The notes under the pieces are model-generated. The model did no database searches, was not told the origin of the DNA, and was given only the letters and a program-made list of their open reading frames with translations. This document shows, in pieces, positions 18,839 through 26,299 of a DNA stretch of 64,000 nucleotides (position 1 is its first letter; each line of letters starts with the position of its first letter). The DNA lies in assembly GCA_039990395.1 (NCBI GenBank), contig JBDXFZ010000126.1, positions 1 through 64,000 on the forward strand, written 5' to 3'. The DNA is from CALINF01 sp039990395. Lineage in GTDB: Bacteria; Pseudomonadota; Gammaproteobacteria; Pseudomonadales; Halieaceae. The position numbers were made by a program, and so were the translations under genes.

Positions 18839-19471
18839 TCAACCGGGCGGGACGATCACCCGATAGGCATCCGCAACCTGATCAAGCCCAGTGACAGAGC
18901 ATTGTAAGTCTTGTAAGAGCCCATCGTGCAAGCTGTACACCCAGCCGTGAACTGAAAGCTTTTGCCCTCTGGCCCACGCGTTCTGTGCGATGGTCGTGTG
19001 GCAAACATTGGCCACCTGACTTGCTACATTCAATTCACACAGCAAATCCACGCGCGAGTCGTCGTCTGGCAGTGCATCAAACCGGCTGCTATGCACGTGC
19101 AAAACATCCTTGATGTTGCGCAGCCAGTTGTCGATCAGGCCGTTATCGGCGTCTTCATAAGCAGCACGCACACCGCCACACCCATAGTGACCAACGACCA
19201 TCACGTGCTCGACCTTGAGCACATCAATGGCATAGGCCAACACCGTCAGGCAGTTGAAATCAGTGTGCACCACCACGTTAGCCACATTACGATGCACAAA
19301 AATTTCGCCCGGCGCCAGACCCAGAATCTGATTAGCGGGCACGCGGCTGTCCGAACAACCAATCCAAAGATATTTGGGAGTTTGCTGCGCTGCCAGTTTT
19401 TTAAAGAAAGACGGGTCCTTGTCCGTAACCTCGGCGGCCCACTTCCTGTTATTTGCAAAGAGTGTGTCGAT
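18839..19471 (-). CDS. can: Beta-carbonic anhydrase with apparent ATC start codon
   Basis: A zinc enzyme interconverting CO2 and bicarbonate in the cytoplasm. Homology begins at the ATC at 19471 (reading I-D-T-L-F-A-N-N-R-K-W) and includes all zinc ligands: C39 and D41 in the CSDSR motif, H95 and C98 in HYGCGG. These sit three residues earlier than C42/D44/H98/C101 of E. coli Can. The first ATG/GTG/TTG codon in frame is the GTG at 19342, which would delete C39 and D41 and give a dead protein. AGGAG (19480-19484) sits eight bases before the ATC, ideal spacing. A TAG (the stop of the upstream gene, same frame) lies eight codons before, so no other start exists. Total 210 residues, normal for the family. 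Confidence 0.85.
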   Translation of the reverse strand: MDTLFANNRKWAAEVTDKDPSFFKKLAAQQTPKYLWIGCSDSRVPANQILGLAPGEIFVHRNVANVVVHTDFNCLTVLAYAIDVLKVEHVMVVGHYGCGGVRAAYEDADNGLIDNWLRNIKDVLHVHSSRFDALPDDDSRVDLLCELNVASQVANVCHTTIAQNAWARGQKLSVHGWVYSLHDGLLQDLQCSVTGLDQVADAYRVIVPPG

Positions 19472-19492
19472 AAAAGCCTCTCCTGTTCGTGC

Positions 19493-20635
19493 CTAAAGCA
19501 TCATTGTGCTCAGTCGCCCCCTAACCACACGATTGCCACCATCAGTTCTGGCAGAGTCCAGTGATTTTTGTGCCTCGGCCTGCATCTGCTTTGCCAGTTG
19601 CGGCATATCAACGGCGGGATATTGCTGTGGATCCCAGGTCACCAGTCCAACACTCAGCGTGACATGCAGCACGGCACCACGCCCATCATCGACCGCAAAA
19701 TCATCGATATCCCCCGCCATTCGCGTACCTATGTCGTAGCCCAAACCCTCGCTGCTTGCGGGAATCAGTACTGCCAGCGTTGTATCTGACAGGCGGGCCA
19801 TATAGTCGGTAGCGCGCAGATCAGAGTAAATCCGTTCAGCGGCCTTCTTCATCACAAAGTGGCTCGTTTCCTTACCATAGTGCAAATAAAGATCTTCATA
19901 TTCATCGATCTCCATCATCAGCACACTGAGCGGCTGATCTGCCCTACGCGCCCTGGATATCTCGCGCGCGATGTCTTTCTCGAAGCCACGCATGTTGCTG
20001 ATATGGGTCAGCGGATCCAACAAGGTGAGTTGGGACACCTGCTGCCTGGCGACCATATTTCTGAAACACAGAGATGTAACTGTGGCCAAATGAGCAACAA
20101 GATCCTCCTCAGCCTGGCCTTTATAGATCGCCGTATCTCGCATGCCAAAGTGCAAACTGCCAATCATTCTTCCTGAGTCGGCAAGTGGCAGCAGCATGGC
20201 ATAGTCAATACCGTGGTCTGACTTAAGCACTTCGAACATGCGGGAATCAGTGGCATCTACAAGCACCACATCCGGCTCTAGGCCATACAGCTCCTGCATT
20301 TCAAATGCATCGGAGTGCATCTGCAGATGATCTCCATAGCGCTGGGTACCGCCCAGGAGACCTGAAAGAACACCCTCTGGATCGTACAGCCACAATTCCG
20401 CGACCTGGCACCCGAAGTGGCGCGGCATGCTGACCAGCATAATTTCCAGAAGCGCCGACAGGTCGGAAGCGCCCAGCAGCATGGTTTCCATCTGCCGTGC
20501 CTGCATACACAGGTAGCGGTTGATCGAGACAGATTCCGACAATCGACGCTCGCGCACCTCTGCACGCGATTCTGCCGGAGGCGCGCCCGCAATCTCTTCA
20601 ATCTCCCCGCTATTAATCGAGTCCTCTTGTGGCAT
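19493..20635 (-). CDS. GAF-like sensor with degenerate GGDEF domain
   Basis: A 380-residue cytoplasmic protein. Residues about 45-195 resemble a GAF/DUF484 sensory domain (ETMLLGASDLSALLEIMLVSM, LLPLADSGRMIGSLHFG). Residues about 203-370 are a GGDEF fold: it begins LTLLDPLTHISNMRGFEKDI, but the signature loop reads RLSDTTLAVL (281-290) in place of R-x-GGDEF-AxL. The catalytic GG(D/E)EF residues are therefore missing and it is unlikely to make cyclic di-GMP. It may bind a ligand or act as a scaffold. It sits directly upstream of the carbonic anhydrase in the same frame, 21 bases from stop to the ATC. The start at 20635 has only a weak binding site. Confidence 0.8.
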   Translation of the reverse strand: MPQEDSINSGEIEEIAGAPPAESRAEVRERRLSESVSINRYLCMQARQMETMLLGASDLSALLEIMLVSMPRHFGCQVAELWLYDPEGVLSGLLGGTQRYGDHLQMHSDAFEMQELYGLEPDVVLVDATDSRMFEVLKSDHGIDYAMLLPLADSGRMIGSLHFGMRDTAIYKGQAEEDLVAHLATVTSLCFRNMVARQQVSQLTLLDPLTHISNMRGFEKDIAREISRARRADQPLSVLMMEIDEYEDLYLHYGKETSHFVMKKAAERIYSDLRATDYMARLSDTTLAVLIPASSEGLGYDIGTRMAGDIDDFAVDDGRGAVLHVTLSVGLVTWDPQQYPAVDMPQLAKQMQAEAQKSLDSARTDGGNRVVRGRLSTMML

Positions 20636-20685
20636 CCCGGTCCGTCCGTTCGAATGAGCAGAAATTTCCTACTCTTCACTATTAT

Positions 20686-20713
20686 TTGCTGTTCAGTGTA
20701 AGCCCCCTATAAT
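20686..20713 (+). promoter_or_regulatory. Likely sigma-70 promoter of the thiamine operon
   Basis: A perfect TATAAT at 20708-20713 with a partial -35 TTGCTG at 20686-20691 and a 16-base spacer. It lies just upstream of the TPP riboswitch, so transcription would begin near 20720 at the riboswitch 5' edge. The fit of position and -10 box makes it credible. Confidence 0.6.
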
Positions 20714-20721
20714 CGACTTGT

Positions 20722-20806
20722 AAACCTTGGGGGTGGCCTAGGCCTGAGATACCTGTCGGTAAACCCTTTGAACCTGATCCGGTTAGCACCGGCGTAGGAA
20801 GAGGCT
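20722..20806 (+). ncRNA. TPP (THI-box) riboswitch
   Basis: A thiamine pyrophosphate aptamer. Conserved elements appear in order: GGGGGTG, CTGAGA (20744-20749), the ACCCTTTGAACCTGATC block from 20763, and GGTTAGCACCGGCGTAGGAA ending at 20800. The P1 stem is likely formed by CCTTG/ GAGG-side bases flanking the element. It controls the TonB receptor and the three downstream genes. When TPP is bound, expression should fall. A hairpin that could hide the ribosome binding site is listed separately. Confidence 0.95.
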
Positions 20807-20838
20807 CTGTGTTATTCGATACCAGCGAGACACAATCT

Positions 20839-20864
20839 GGCTCTCCGCGCCAACTTAAGGAGCC
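20839..20864 (+). promoter_or_regulatory. Possible Shine-Dalgarno-sequestering hairpin of the riboswitch
   Basis: GGCTC at 20839-20843 can pair with GAGCC at 20860-20864, which overlaps the AAGGAG ribosome binding site (20857-20862) of the TonB receptor. An alternative GGCTC copy at 20803-20807, right at the aptamer 3' edge, can pair with the same GAGCC. This looks like a translational expression platform. The five-base stem is inferred by eye and was not folded. Confidence 0.45.
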
Positions 20865-20868
20865 AAAC

Positions 20869-22989
20869 GTGTTACGAAACCGACCAAGAATTCTTTCTGC
20901 AGCAATACTGTCATCAACACTGATTTCAGTGTCAACATTGGCGCAAACACCCCAACTAGAGGAAGTTCTCGTCACTGCCGAGTTCAGGGACGTCGCGTTG
21001 CAAGACCAGGTCGGCAGTACCACCATTATTGGACAGGACGAATTGCACGAACGTGCGGCGCAGCACCTGGAAGACATCCTTAACGTGGCACCCAATGTCA
21101 ATTTTGCCAGCGGCGCTTCAAGGGCGCGCTTTTTTCAGATACGCGGCGTCGGAGAGCGCAGCCAGTTTATCGAGCCGCTCAATCCGTCGATCGGCGTACT
21201 CGTGGACGGCATAGACTTCAGTGGGCTGGGATCTGCGGGCAACCTGTTCGACGTTGATCAGGTGGAGATACTGCGCGGCCCCCAAGGCACGATCCACGGC
21301 GCCAATGCGCTCGCAGGGCTCATCAACATCCAAACAGGTTCGCCCGAGGAGACTCCTGGATTGCGCATTGAAACGATGGCAGCTGACTATGACACCTACA
21401 GTGCCGGGATTGTGGGGACAGGGCCGCTGATCGCTGACACACTCCTCTATCGCCTGGCCATAAACAGCTACCAAAGCGACGGGTATATTGAAAATCGTCA
21501 CCTGGGGCGTGACAACACCAATGACCGTGATGAGACAACAATAAGAGGAAAACTGCGCTGGCTCAGCGGTGAGAACGACACCCTGGACCTCGTGGCAATG
21601 TATGCCGATCTGGACAACGGCTACGATGCTTTTTCGCTGGACAATAATCGTAATACGCTCTCAGATCAGCCGGGGCAAGACACGCTAGATTCCAAGGCGA
21701 TTGGCCTCAACTGGCAGCGAAGCCTGCGTAACCTGCAGCTTGAGTCCAAGCTGACGATTGCAAATACAGACACCGACTATGGCTACGATGAGGATTGGAG
21801 CTTCGTAGGCATTGCGCCGGATCTGGAATACTCCTCTTTCGACCGTTATCGCAGAGAGCGAGATAGCCTGAGCGCGCAAGTTCGAGTGATGTCCACAACA
21901 CCAGTTCCGGCACTAGGGGCCAACCACGACTGGGTTGCCGGGGTCTATTATCTTGGCGAAGATGAAAATCTTAAGCGGCAATACACCTATCTGTCGGAGG
22001 ATTTCCGCAGCCAATACGATACCGATACGATGGCGGCCTATGGCCAGCTTGATTCTCACCTGACCAATTCGATCACGCTCATCTCCGGCTTGCGCATCGA
22101 GCGCCGCGAGACGGACTACAGCGACAACAATGGTGTTGAGAGTGACCCTGCAAAGAATCTCTGGGGAGGACGACTAATGCTGGAATACAGTGTTAACGAT
22201 GATGCAATGCTTTATGGAGGCATTTCCCGTGGATACCGGGCCAATGGTGTTAACGCAGGCATACTCTCGACGCTGGAGATCGTAGAAGACCCAGAGATTG
22301 CAGCTCAGCTACGCTCACAGCGCTACTTCGATGATGAATCATTGATCAACTATGAAATAGGCCTAAAGAACACACTGCTGTCTGGCCAACTGCAATCAAG
22401 ACTCACCGTATTTTATATGGATCGTAAAGACCAGCAGGTCAAAGGCTCATTGGTTATCCCTCGCGAAGACGGCAGCAGTAACTTTATCGACTACACAAGC
22501 AACGCTGCAGATGGGAATAACTATGGTCTGGAATGGGAGGTAAATTGGCAGCCTACCGAAGCGCTGGTGCTCTACGCTAACCTGGGCTTGCTGGAAACGG
22601 AATTTGAGAACTACACAAACGCAGCTGGCGACGATCTATCGGGTAGAGAACAGGCCCATGCTCCATCCTATCAGTACGCTGCAGGCGCGCGCCTGAATTT
22701 AGGTGCGAGATTCTACGCTCGAGTAGATCTGGAGGGTAAGGATTCCTTCTATCTATCTGACCGTCATTCGGTTGAAGCTCCTTCTCAAGACCTGCTCCAC
22801 GCCCGATTGGGGTTCACCACGCAGCACTGGGATCTCGCAGTGTGGGGGCGTAATCTCACGGATGAAGATACCGTCGTGCGGGGCTTCGGCAGCTTTGGCA
22901 ACGACCCACGCAAAGGCTATGTGACGGAACCCTACTTTCAGTATGGAGAACCAAGACTAGTGGGCATCTCCGCCAGCTATCAGTTCTAA
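20869..22989 (+). CDS. TonB-dependent outer-membrane receptor, probable thiamine transporter
   Basis: A 706-residue TonB-dependent receptor. The start is GTG at 20869, six bases after AAGGAG; a GTG at 20809 lies inside the riboswitch leader and is rejected. A signal peptide (LSAAILSSTLISVSTLA) is followed by a TonB box (EEVLVTAEF), a plug domain (QDELHERAAQHLEDILNVAPNV, VDQVEILRGPQGTIHG, NALAGLINI) and a 22-strand-type barrel ending in aromatic F (SYQF). Placement behind a TPP riboswitch points to uptake of thiamine or a precursor across the outer membrane; such riboswitch-controlled receptors are known in marine proteobacteria. Substrate is inferred from context. Confidence 0.9.
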   Translation: MLRNRPRILSAAILSSTLISVSTLAQTPQLEEVLVTAEFRDVALQDQVGSTTIIGQDELHERAAQHLEDILNVAPNVNFASGASRARFFQIRGVGERSQFIEPLNPSIGVLVDGIDFSGLGSAGNLFDVDQVEILRGPQGTIHGANALAGLINIQTGSPEETPGLRIETMAADYDTYSAGIVGTGPLIADTLLYRLAINSYQSDGYIENRHLGRDNTNDRDETTIRGKLRWLSGENDTLDLVAMYADLDNGYDAFSLDNNRNTLSDQPGQDTLDSKAIGLNWQRSLRNLQLESKLTIANTDTDYGYDEDWSFVGIAPDLEYSSFDRYRRERDSLSAQVRVMSTTPVPALGANHDWVAGVYYLGEDENLKRQYTYLSEDFRSQYDTDTMAAYGQLDSHLTNSITLISGLRIERRETDYSDNNGVESDPAKNLWGGRLMLEYSVNDDAMLYGGISRGYRANGVNAGILSTLEIVEDPEIAAQLRSQRYFDDESLINYEIGLKNTLLSGQLQSRLTVFYMDRKDQQVKGSLVIPREDGSSNFIDYTSNAADGNNYGLEWEVNWQPTEALVLYANLGLLETEFENYTNAAGDDLSGREQAHAPSYQYAAGARLNLGARFYARVDLEGKDSFYLSDRHSVEAPSQDLLHARLGFTTQHWDLAVWGRNLTDEDTVVRGFGSFGNDPRKGYVTEPYFQYGEPRLVGISASYQF

Positions 22990-23028
22990 TGCCCAGGCAA
23001 AAGACACATAAATAGAAGGAATGAGACA

Positions 23029-23280
23029 ATGAAACTCACCGCAGAAATCAGTCTGTATCCGCTCAAAGAAGAGTACGTGCCTGTTATTCGCGCGTTCATA
23101 GATGCGCTGCATGAGCACGGCGATCTGGATGTTGTTACCAATGCCATGAGCACCCAAATCAGTGGCGATTATGATCGCGTGTTCGCAATTCTGCGGCAGG
23201 AGATTAAATCCAGCTACAACACGTTCGGCAAACAGGTGCTGGTGTGTAAGCTGATTCCAGGTGACTTGCCGATCAAATAG
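23029..23280 (+). CDS. Thiamine-binding protein (MTH1187/YkoF family)
   Basis: An 83-residue protein of the thiamine-binding MTH1187/YkoF fold: KLTAEISLYPLKEEYVPVIRAFIDALHEHGDL, then TNAMSTQISGDYDRVFAILRQEI. It has no signal peptide, so it is cytoplasmic. Family members bind thiamine or HMP and often sit in TPP-riboswitch operons. AAGGAATGAGACA precedes the ATG. It is the second gene of the riboswitch operon, 39 bases after the receptor. Its exact role (trafficking, buffering or sensing of thiamine) is not known. Confidence 0.82.
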   Translation: MKLTAEISLYPLKEEYVPVIRAFIDALHEHGDLDVVTNAMSTQISGDYDRVFAILRQEIKSSYNTFGKQVLVCKLIPGDLPIK

Positions 23281-23282
23281 TT

Positions 23283-23906
23283 ATGAGCGAATCACTGCTG
23301 GATAACATCGGCAACACCATCGCTGTAATGTCACCCCTGGAAGCGGCTGCCGTCATATTGGGTATCGCCTACCTTTTGTTAGCGATGCGAGAGAGCCTCT
23401 GGTGCTGGCCGGCTGCACTGATGAGCACGAGCGCTTTCCTCATCGTTTTCTGGCAGGTCAACTTGCTGATGGAGACGGCTCTGCAGTTCTACTACATCGC
23501 CATGGCAGTGTATGGCTGGTGGCACTGGCATCATGGTGGCCCGAAAGAGTCCACGCTACCTATCCGTCGCTGGCGGCTGTCGCAGCATGCGATGGCGCTG
23601 CTCGCGATTCTAACCCTCACACTGATAAGCGGCACATTGCTGAGTAACAAAACTGACGCCGCCCTACCCTACCTCGACTCATTCACAACATGGGGCAGCA
23701 TCCTTACCACCTGGATGGTCACGCAAAAGATCCTGGAGAACTGGCTGTACTGGCTGGTAATCGATGCCGCTTCACTTATTCTGTACTTAGATCGAGAACT
23801 CTACCTTACCGCAGGCCTCTTTCTGGCCTACCTGATCATAGTTATCTTCGGATTCTTTGCATGGCGAAAACACTATCTCAATCAGCCCGACAAAGACTGG
23901 CACTGA
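23283..23906 (+). CDS. pnuT: PnuC-family permease, probable thiamine transporter PnuT
   Basis: A 207-residue polytopic inner-membrane protein of the PnuC (vitamin precursor) facilitator family. Features are AVILGIAYLLLAMRESLWCWPAALMSTSAFL, then QFYYIAMAVYGWWHWHHGG (Trp-rich substrate-site helix) and ENWLYWLVIDAASLILYLDRELYLTAGLF near the C-terminus. Family members carry nicotinamide riboside, riboflavin or thiamine. The TPP riboswitch upstream and kinase downstream argue for thiamine trapping by phosphorylation. The ATG follows the preceding stop by two bases, and the end overlaps the next gene by 46 bases. Confidence 0.87.
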   Translation: MSESLLDNIGNTIAVMSPLEAAAVILGIAYLLLAMRESLWCWPAALMSTSAFLIVFWQVNLLMETALQFYYIAMAVYGWWHWHHGGPKESTLPIRRWRLSQHAMALLAILTLTLISGTLLSNKTDAALPYLDSFTTWGSILTTWMVTQKILENWLYWLVIDAASLILYLDRELYLTAGLFLAYLIIVIFGFFAWRKHYLNQPDKDWH

Positions 23907-24751
23907 CGCTGGCGCAATGGCGCCACTGGCAAGCACCCTTCCCACTTGAGAGCGCCCCACAGATTCGCCGACAACTGGACGAAGGCATCAGCAATACCAG
24001 TATTCAGGTTGCGACAGAGGATCAGGTATTTGTGGTCCGCCTGGATGGTGTAGACACACGCAGTCACAATCTAAACCGACCCGTAGAATGGAAAACACTG
24101 CTGGAGGCATCTGGTAGGAAGCTGGCACCACTACCTGTTTATCTGAATCCAGAACTGGGCGTACTGGTTTGCGAGTATCTACCTTCAGACGAGAATCAGC
24201 AGCAGACCGAGACAGACGTGGCTGATCTTCTCAATCGCATACACAGCCTGCCAGCCATTCATCACCGCATCGATCTATCGCAACGCATACGGCAGTATCT
24301 GCATCAACTGGAAACTCGTCAGCCCGGTATCTCAAATAGACTCTCTACAGTCACTGACCTAACCGCCCGCATCCTACAAAAAGCCGGGGAAGAAGATGCG
24401 CCATTAGTGGTCTGCCACAATGACCTGCACGCTGCCAATCGGCTACGCAGCAATGGCACACTATACGCACTGGATTGGGAATACAGTGGTATGGGCCATC
24501 GATGGTTCGATTTGGCTGTGATCTGTGAATGTGATCCTGATGCCATTGAGGCGGACGCATTACTCAGCGCGTATCTGGCTCGAGGCTCAACTGCACAAGA
24601 AAGAGAGCTCTTGATTAGATTCCGCCTCTGTTATCGCTATCTGTCCTGGCTTTGGTACGCCGTACGCAATCAGAATCCCGTTCGCGATAGTGATCTCACC
24701 GCACTCGTATCGACGCTAACACCGGCACTGGCTGAAACGCTGAAAGCGTGA
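23861..24751 (+). CDS. Thiamine kinase-like phosphotransferase
   Basis: A 296-residue APH/choline-kinase fold enzyme. The catalytic loop is CHNDLHAANRL and the metal-binding segment is LYALDWEYSGMGHRWFDLAVI. It most likely phosphorylates thiamine brought in by the upstream PnuT-like permease (inference from the operon; E. coli ThiK has the same fold). I start it at the ATG at 23861, inside the end of pnuT. The frame extends further up, but that would place 57 extra residues within the permease gene. A choline or other small-alcohol kinase is the alternative. Confidence 0.8.
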   Translation: MAKTLSQSARQRLALTLAQWRHWQAPFPLESAPQIRRQLDEGISNTSIQVATEDQVFVVRLDGVDTRSHNLNRPVEWKTLLEASGRKLAPLPVYLNPELGVLVCEYLPSDENQQQTETDVADLLNRIHSLPAIHHRIDLSQRIRQYLHQLETRQPGISNRLSTVTDLTARILQKAGEEDAPLVVCHNDLHAANRLRSNGTLYALDWEYSGMGHRWFDLAVICECDPDAIEADALLSAYLARGSTAQERELLIRFRLCYRYLSWLWYAVRNQNPVRDSDLTALVSTLTPALAETLKA

Positions 24752-24757
24752 GCCTGT

Positions 24758-25240
24758 TTAGTCGCGGAAATTGCTGAACTGCAAGGGCGCACCAAAGTCG
24801 CCCTCTCGCAACAATGCAATAGCCTTCTGCAAGTCATCTCGCTTTTTCCCTGCCACTCTAACCTGATCGCCCTGAATCTGCGTCTGCGCCTTGAGCTTGG
24901 AATCCTTGATGGTTTTCACTATCGAGCGGCACTGAGCGCCATCTAAGCCATGCTTTAACGTTATCGTCTGACGGGCGTGCTTGCCCGAGAGGGTAATCTC
25001 ACCACAATCCATCGCCAGCGGGTCGATGTCGCATTTAACGAGAGCGGAGCGAAGCATATCTTCCATCTGGGTGACCTGAAACTCCGCCTCTGCGGTAAGC
25101 AAAACCGAGTGCTGCTCTCGCTCGAACGTGGCATCCACTCCCTTGAAGTCAAAACGGTTAGCGACGATACGCGACGCCTGATCCACAGCATTCGTCAGCT
25201 GATGAAGATCGACTTCCGAAACCACGTCGAATGATGGCAT
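24758..25240 (-). CDS. yajQ: YajQ-family nucleotide-binding protein
   Basis: A 160-residue protein of the UPF0234/YajQ family, with the standard opening PSFDVVSEVDLHQLTNAVDQA, RFDFKG and the ending IALLREGDFGAPLQFSNFRD. In Xanthomonas and Pseudomonas YajQ binds cyclic di-GMP and modulates a transcription factor; in other organisms it binds nucleic acid or GTP. AGAGGAAAGCACT precedes the ATG. It converges on the thiamine kinase gene with six bases between. Confidence 0.95.
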   Translation of the reverse strand: MPSFDVVSEVDLHQLTNAVDQASRIVANRFDFKGVDATFEREQHSVLLTAEAEFQVTQMEDMLRSALVKCDIDPLAMDCGEITLSGKHARQTITLKHGLDGAQCRSIVKTIKDSKLKAQTQIQGDQVRVAGKKRDDLQKAIALLREGDFGAPLQFSNFRD

Positions 25241-25328
25241 AGTGCTTTCCTCTCTGGTCGCATCGCAATGGACGTCATTTTAATGCCCACCCTCGGTAAT
25301 ACCAATAGTGCGCGGCACCTCTATCACT

Positions 25329-26267
25329 ATGGATAAATCCTGGCACATTCTGGGCGCTGGAGCACTGGGAAGCCTGTACGCCGCGTTCCTTGCCAGCGCC
25401 GGCGCTGATGTGACCATTGTGGAACGCAGAAGAAATCGACAAGGCAAACACAAAGACGAGCGCGAAGATCAAAGACGTGAATTCTCAGTAGCCTCACCTA
25501 TAGCTGCATTACATCGTGAATTTTCTATCAAGACCAGCCAAGCCGATGACCACCCTGAGATAAAGCATTTACTGGTTGCGACCAAATCCTATGATGCGGT
25601 TACGGCTGTCTCCAGTGTGCGCCATCGCCTTACCAGCACCAGCGATGTGGTGCTGATGTCAAACGGGTCGGGATATCAATATCAAGTCGCTCAGGCTGTA
25701 TCAATGCCCCGCTATTTTTATTGCCTGAGCACAGAAGGCGCTAATTGGCACAGTGCAAACGCGTTGATACACGCCGGCTCGGGTACAAGCCGATTGGGCA
25801 GCCCGGATCACCAGCCACCTCCCGAATGGCTTACTTTATGGGAGCATGCAATCCCAGGCGCATGCTGGGAGCACGACATAGGAAGCGCCCTATGGATGAA
25901 ACTTATAATTAATGCGACGATTAACCCAATTACCGCAATCGCTGGCAGTCACAACGGGGATCTAAATACAGACACCGCGCTGTCTACAAAGGTAACCGAT
26001 CTTTGCAAGGAGCTTTCTGCGCTTACCACAGCTTCGGCCTATCCTCAGCTGGCGCACGGTCTGGAAAATGAGGTACGTAAAGTCATTACTGGAACGGCCA
26101 ACAATCGCTCATCTATGCTGCAAGATATCGAGGCAGGAAGGCGCACTGAGATTCAACATATCAACGGCTATGTGACCGCCGAAGCTAAAAGACTCGGAGT
26201 GGGCACGCCTCTGAACGATGCATTAGTCAGGGCCGTTGCTGAACTGGAGTCGGCGGCAAAAAAATAG
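25329..26267 (+). CDS. 2-dehydropantoate 2-reductase-like protein
   Basis: A 312-residue ketopantoate reductase (PanE/ApbA) family protein. The N-terminal Rossmann motif is WHILGAGALGSLYAAFLASAGADVTIVER. KHLLVATKSYDAV and the C-terminal helical domain follow, with the catalytic Lys region WMKLIINATINPITAI and NRSSMLQDIEAGRRTEIQHINGYV. It would reduce 2-dehydropantoate to pantoate with NADPH for coenzyme A synthesis. It could be a paralogue acting on another 2-keto acid, since families of these are common. The start at 25329 is preferred over GTG at 25308; neither has a strong binding site. Confidence 0.85.
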   Translation: MDKSWHILGAGALGSLYAAFLASAGADVTIVERRRNRQGKHKDEREDQRREFSVASPIAALHREFSIKTSQADDHPEIKHLLVATKSYDAVTAVSSVRHRLTSTSDVVLMSNGSGYQYQVAQAVSMPRYFYCLSTEGANWHSANALIHAGSGTSRLGSPDHQPPPEWLTLWEHAIPGACWEHDIGSALWMKLIINATINPITAIAGSHNGDLNTDTALSTKVTDLCKELSALTTASAYPQLAHGLENEVRKVITGTANNRSSMLQDIEAGRRTEIQHINGYVTAEAKRLGVGTPLNDALVRAVAELESAAKK

Positions 26268-26299
26268 CGACGAGTTGACTCTCCCGTAATGGTTGAACC

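Noticed and set aside
19493..20635. Active diguanylate cyclase
   Set aside because: The GGDEF signature is replaced by SDTTL-type residues, so catalytic and metal sites are missing.
20682..21101. Minus-strand frame of 139 codons over the riboswitch and TonB receptor start
   Set aside because: It covers a clear riboswitch and signal peptide region in antisense and shows no family features.
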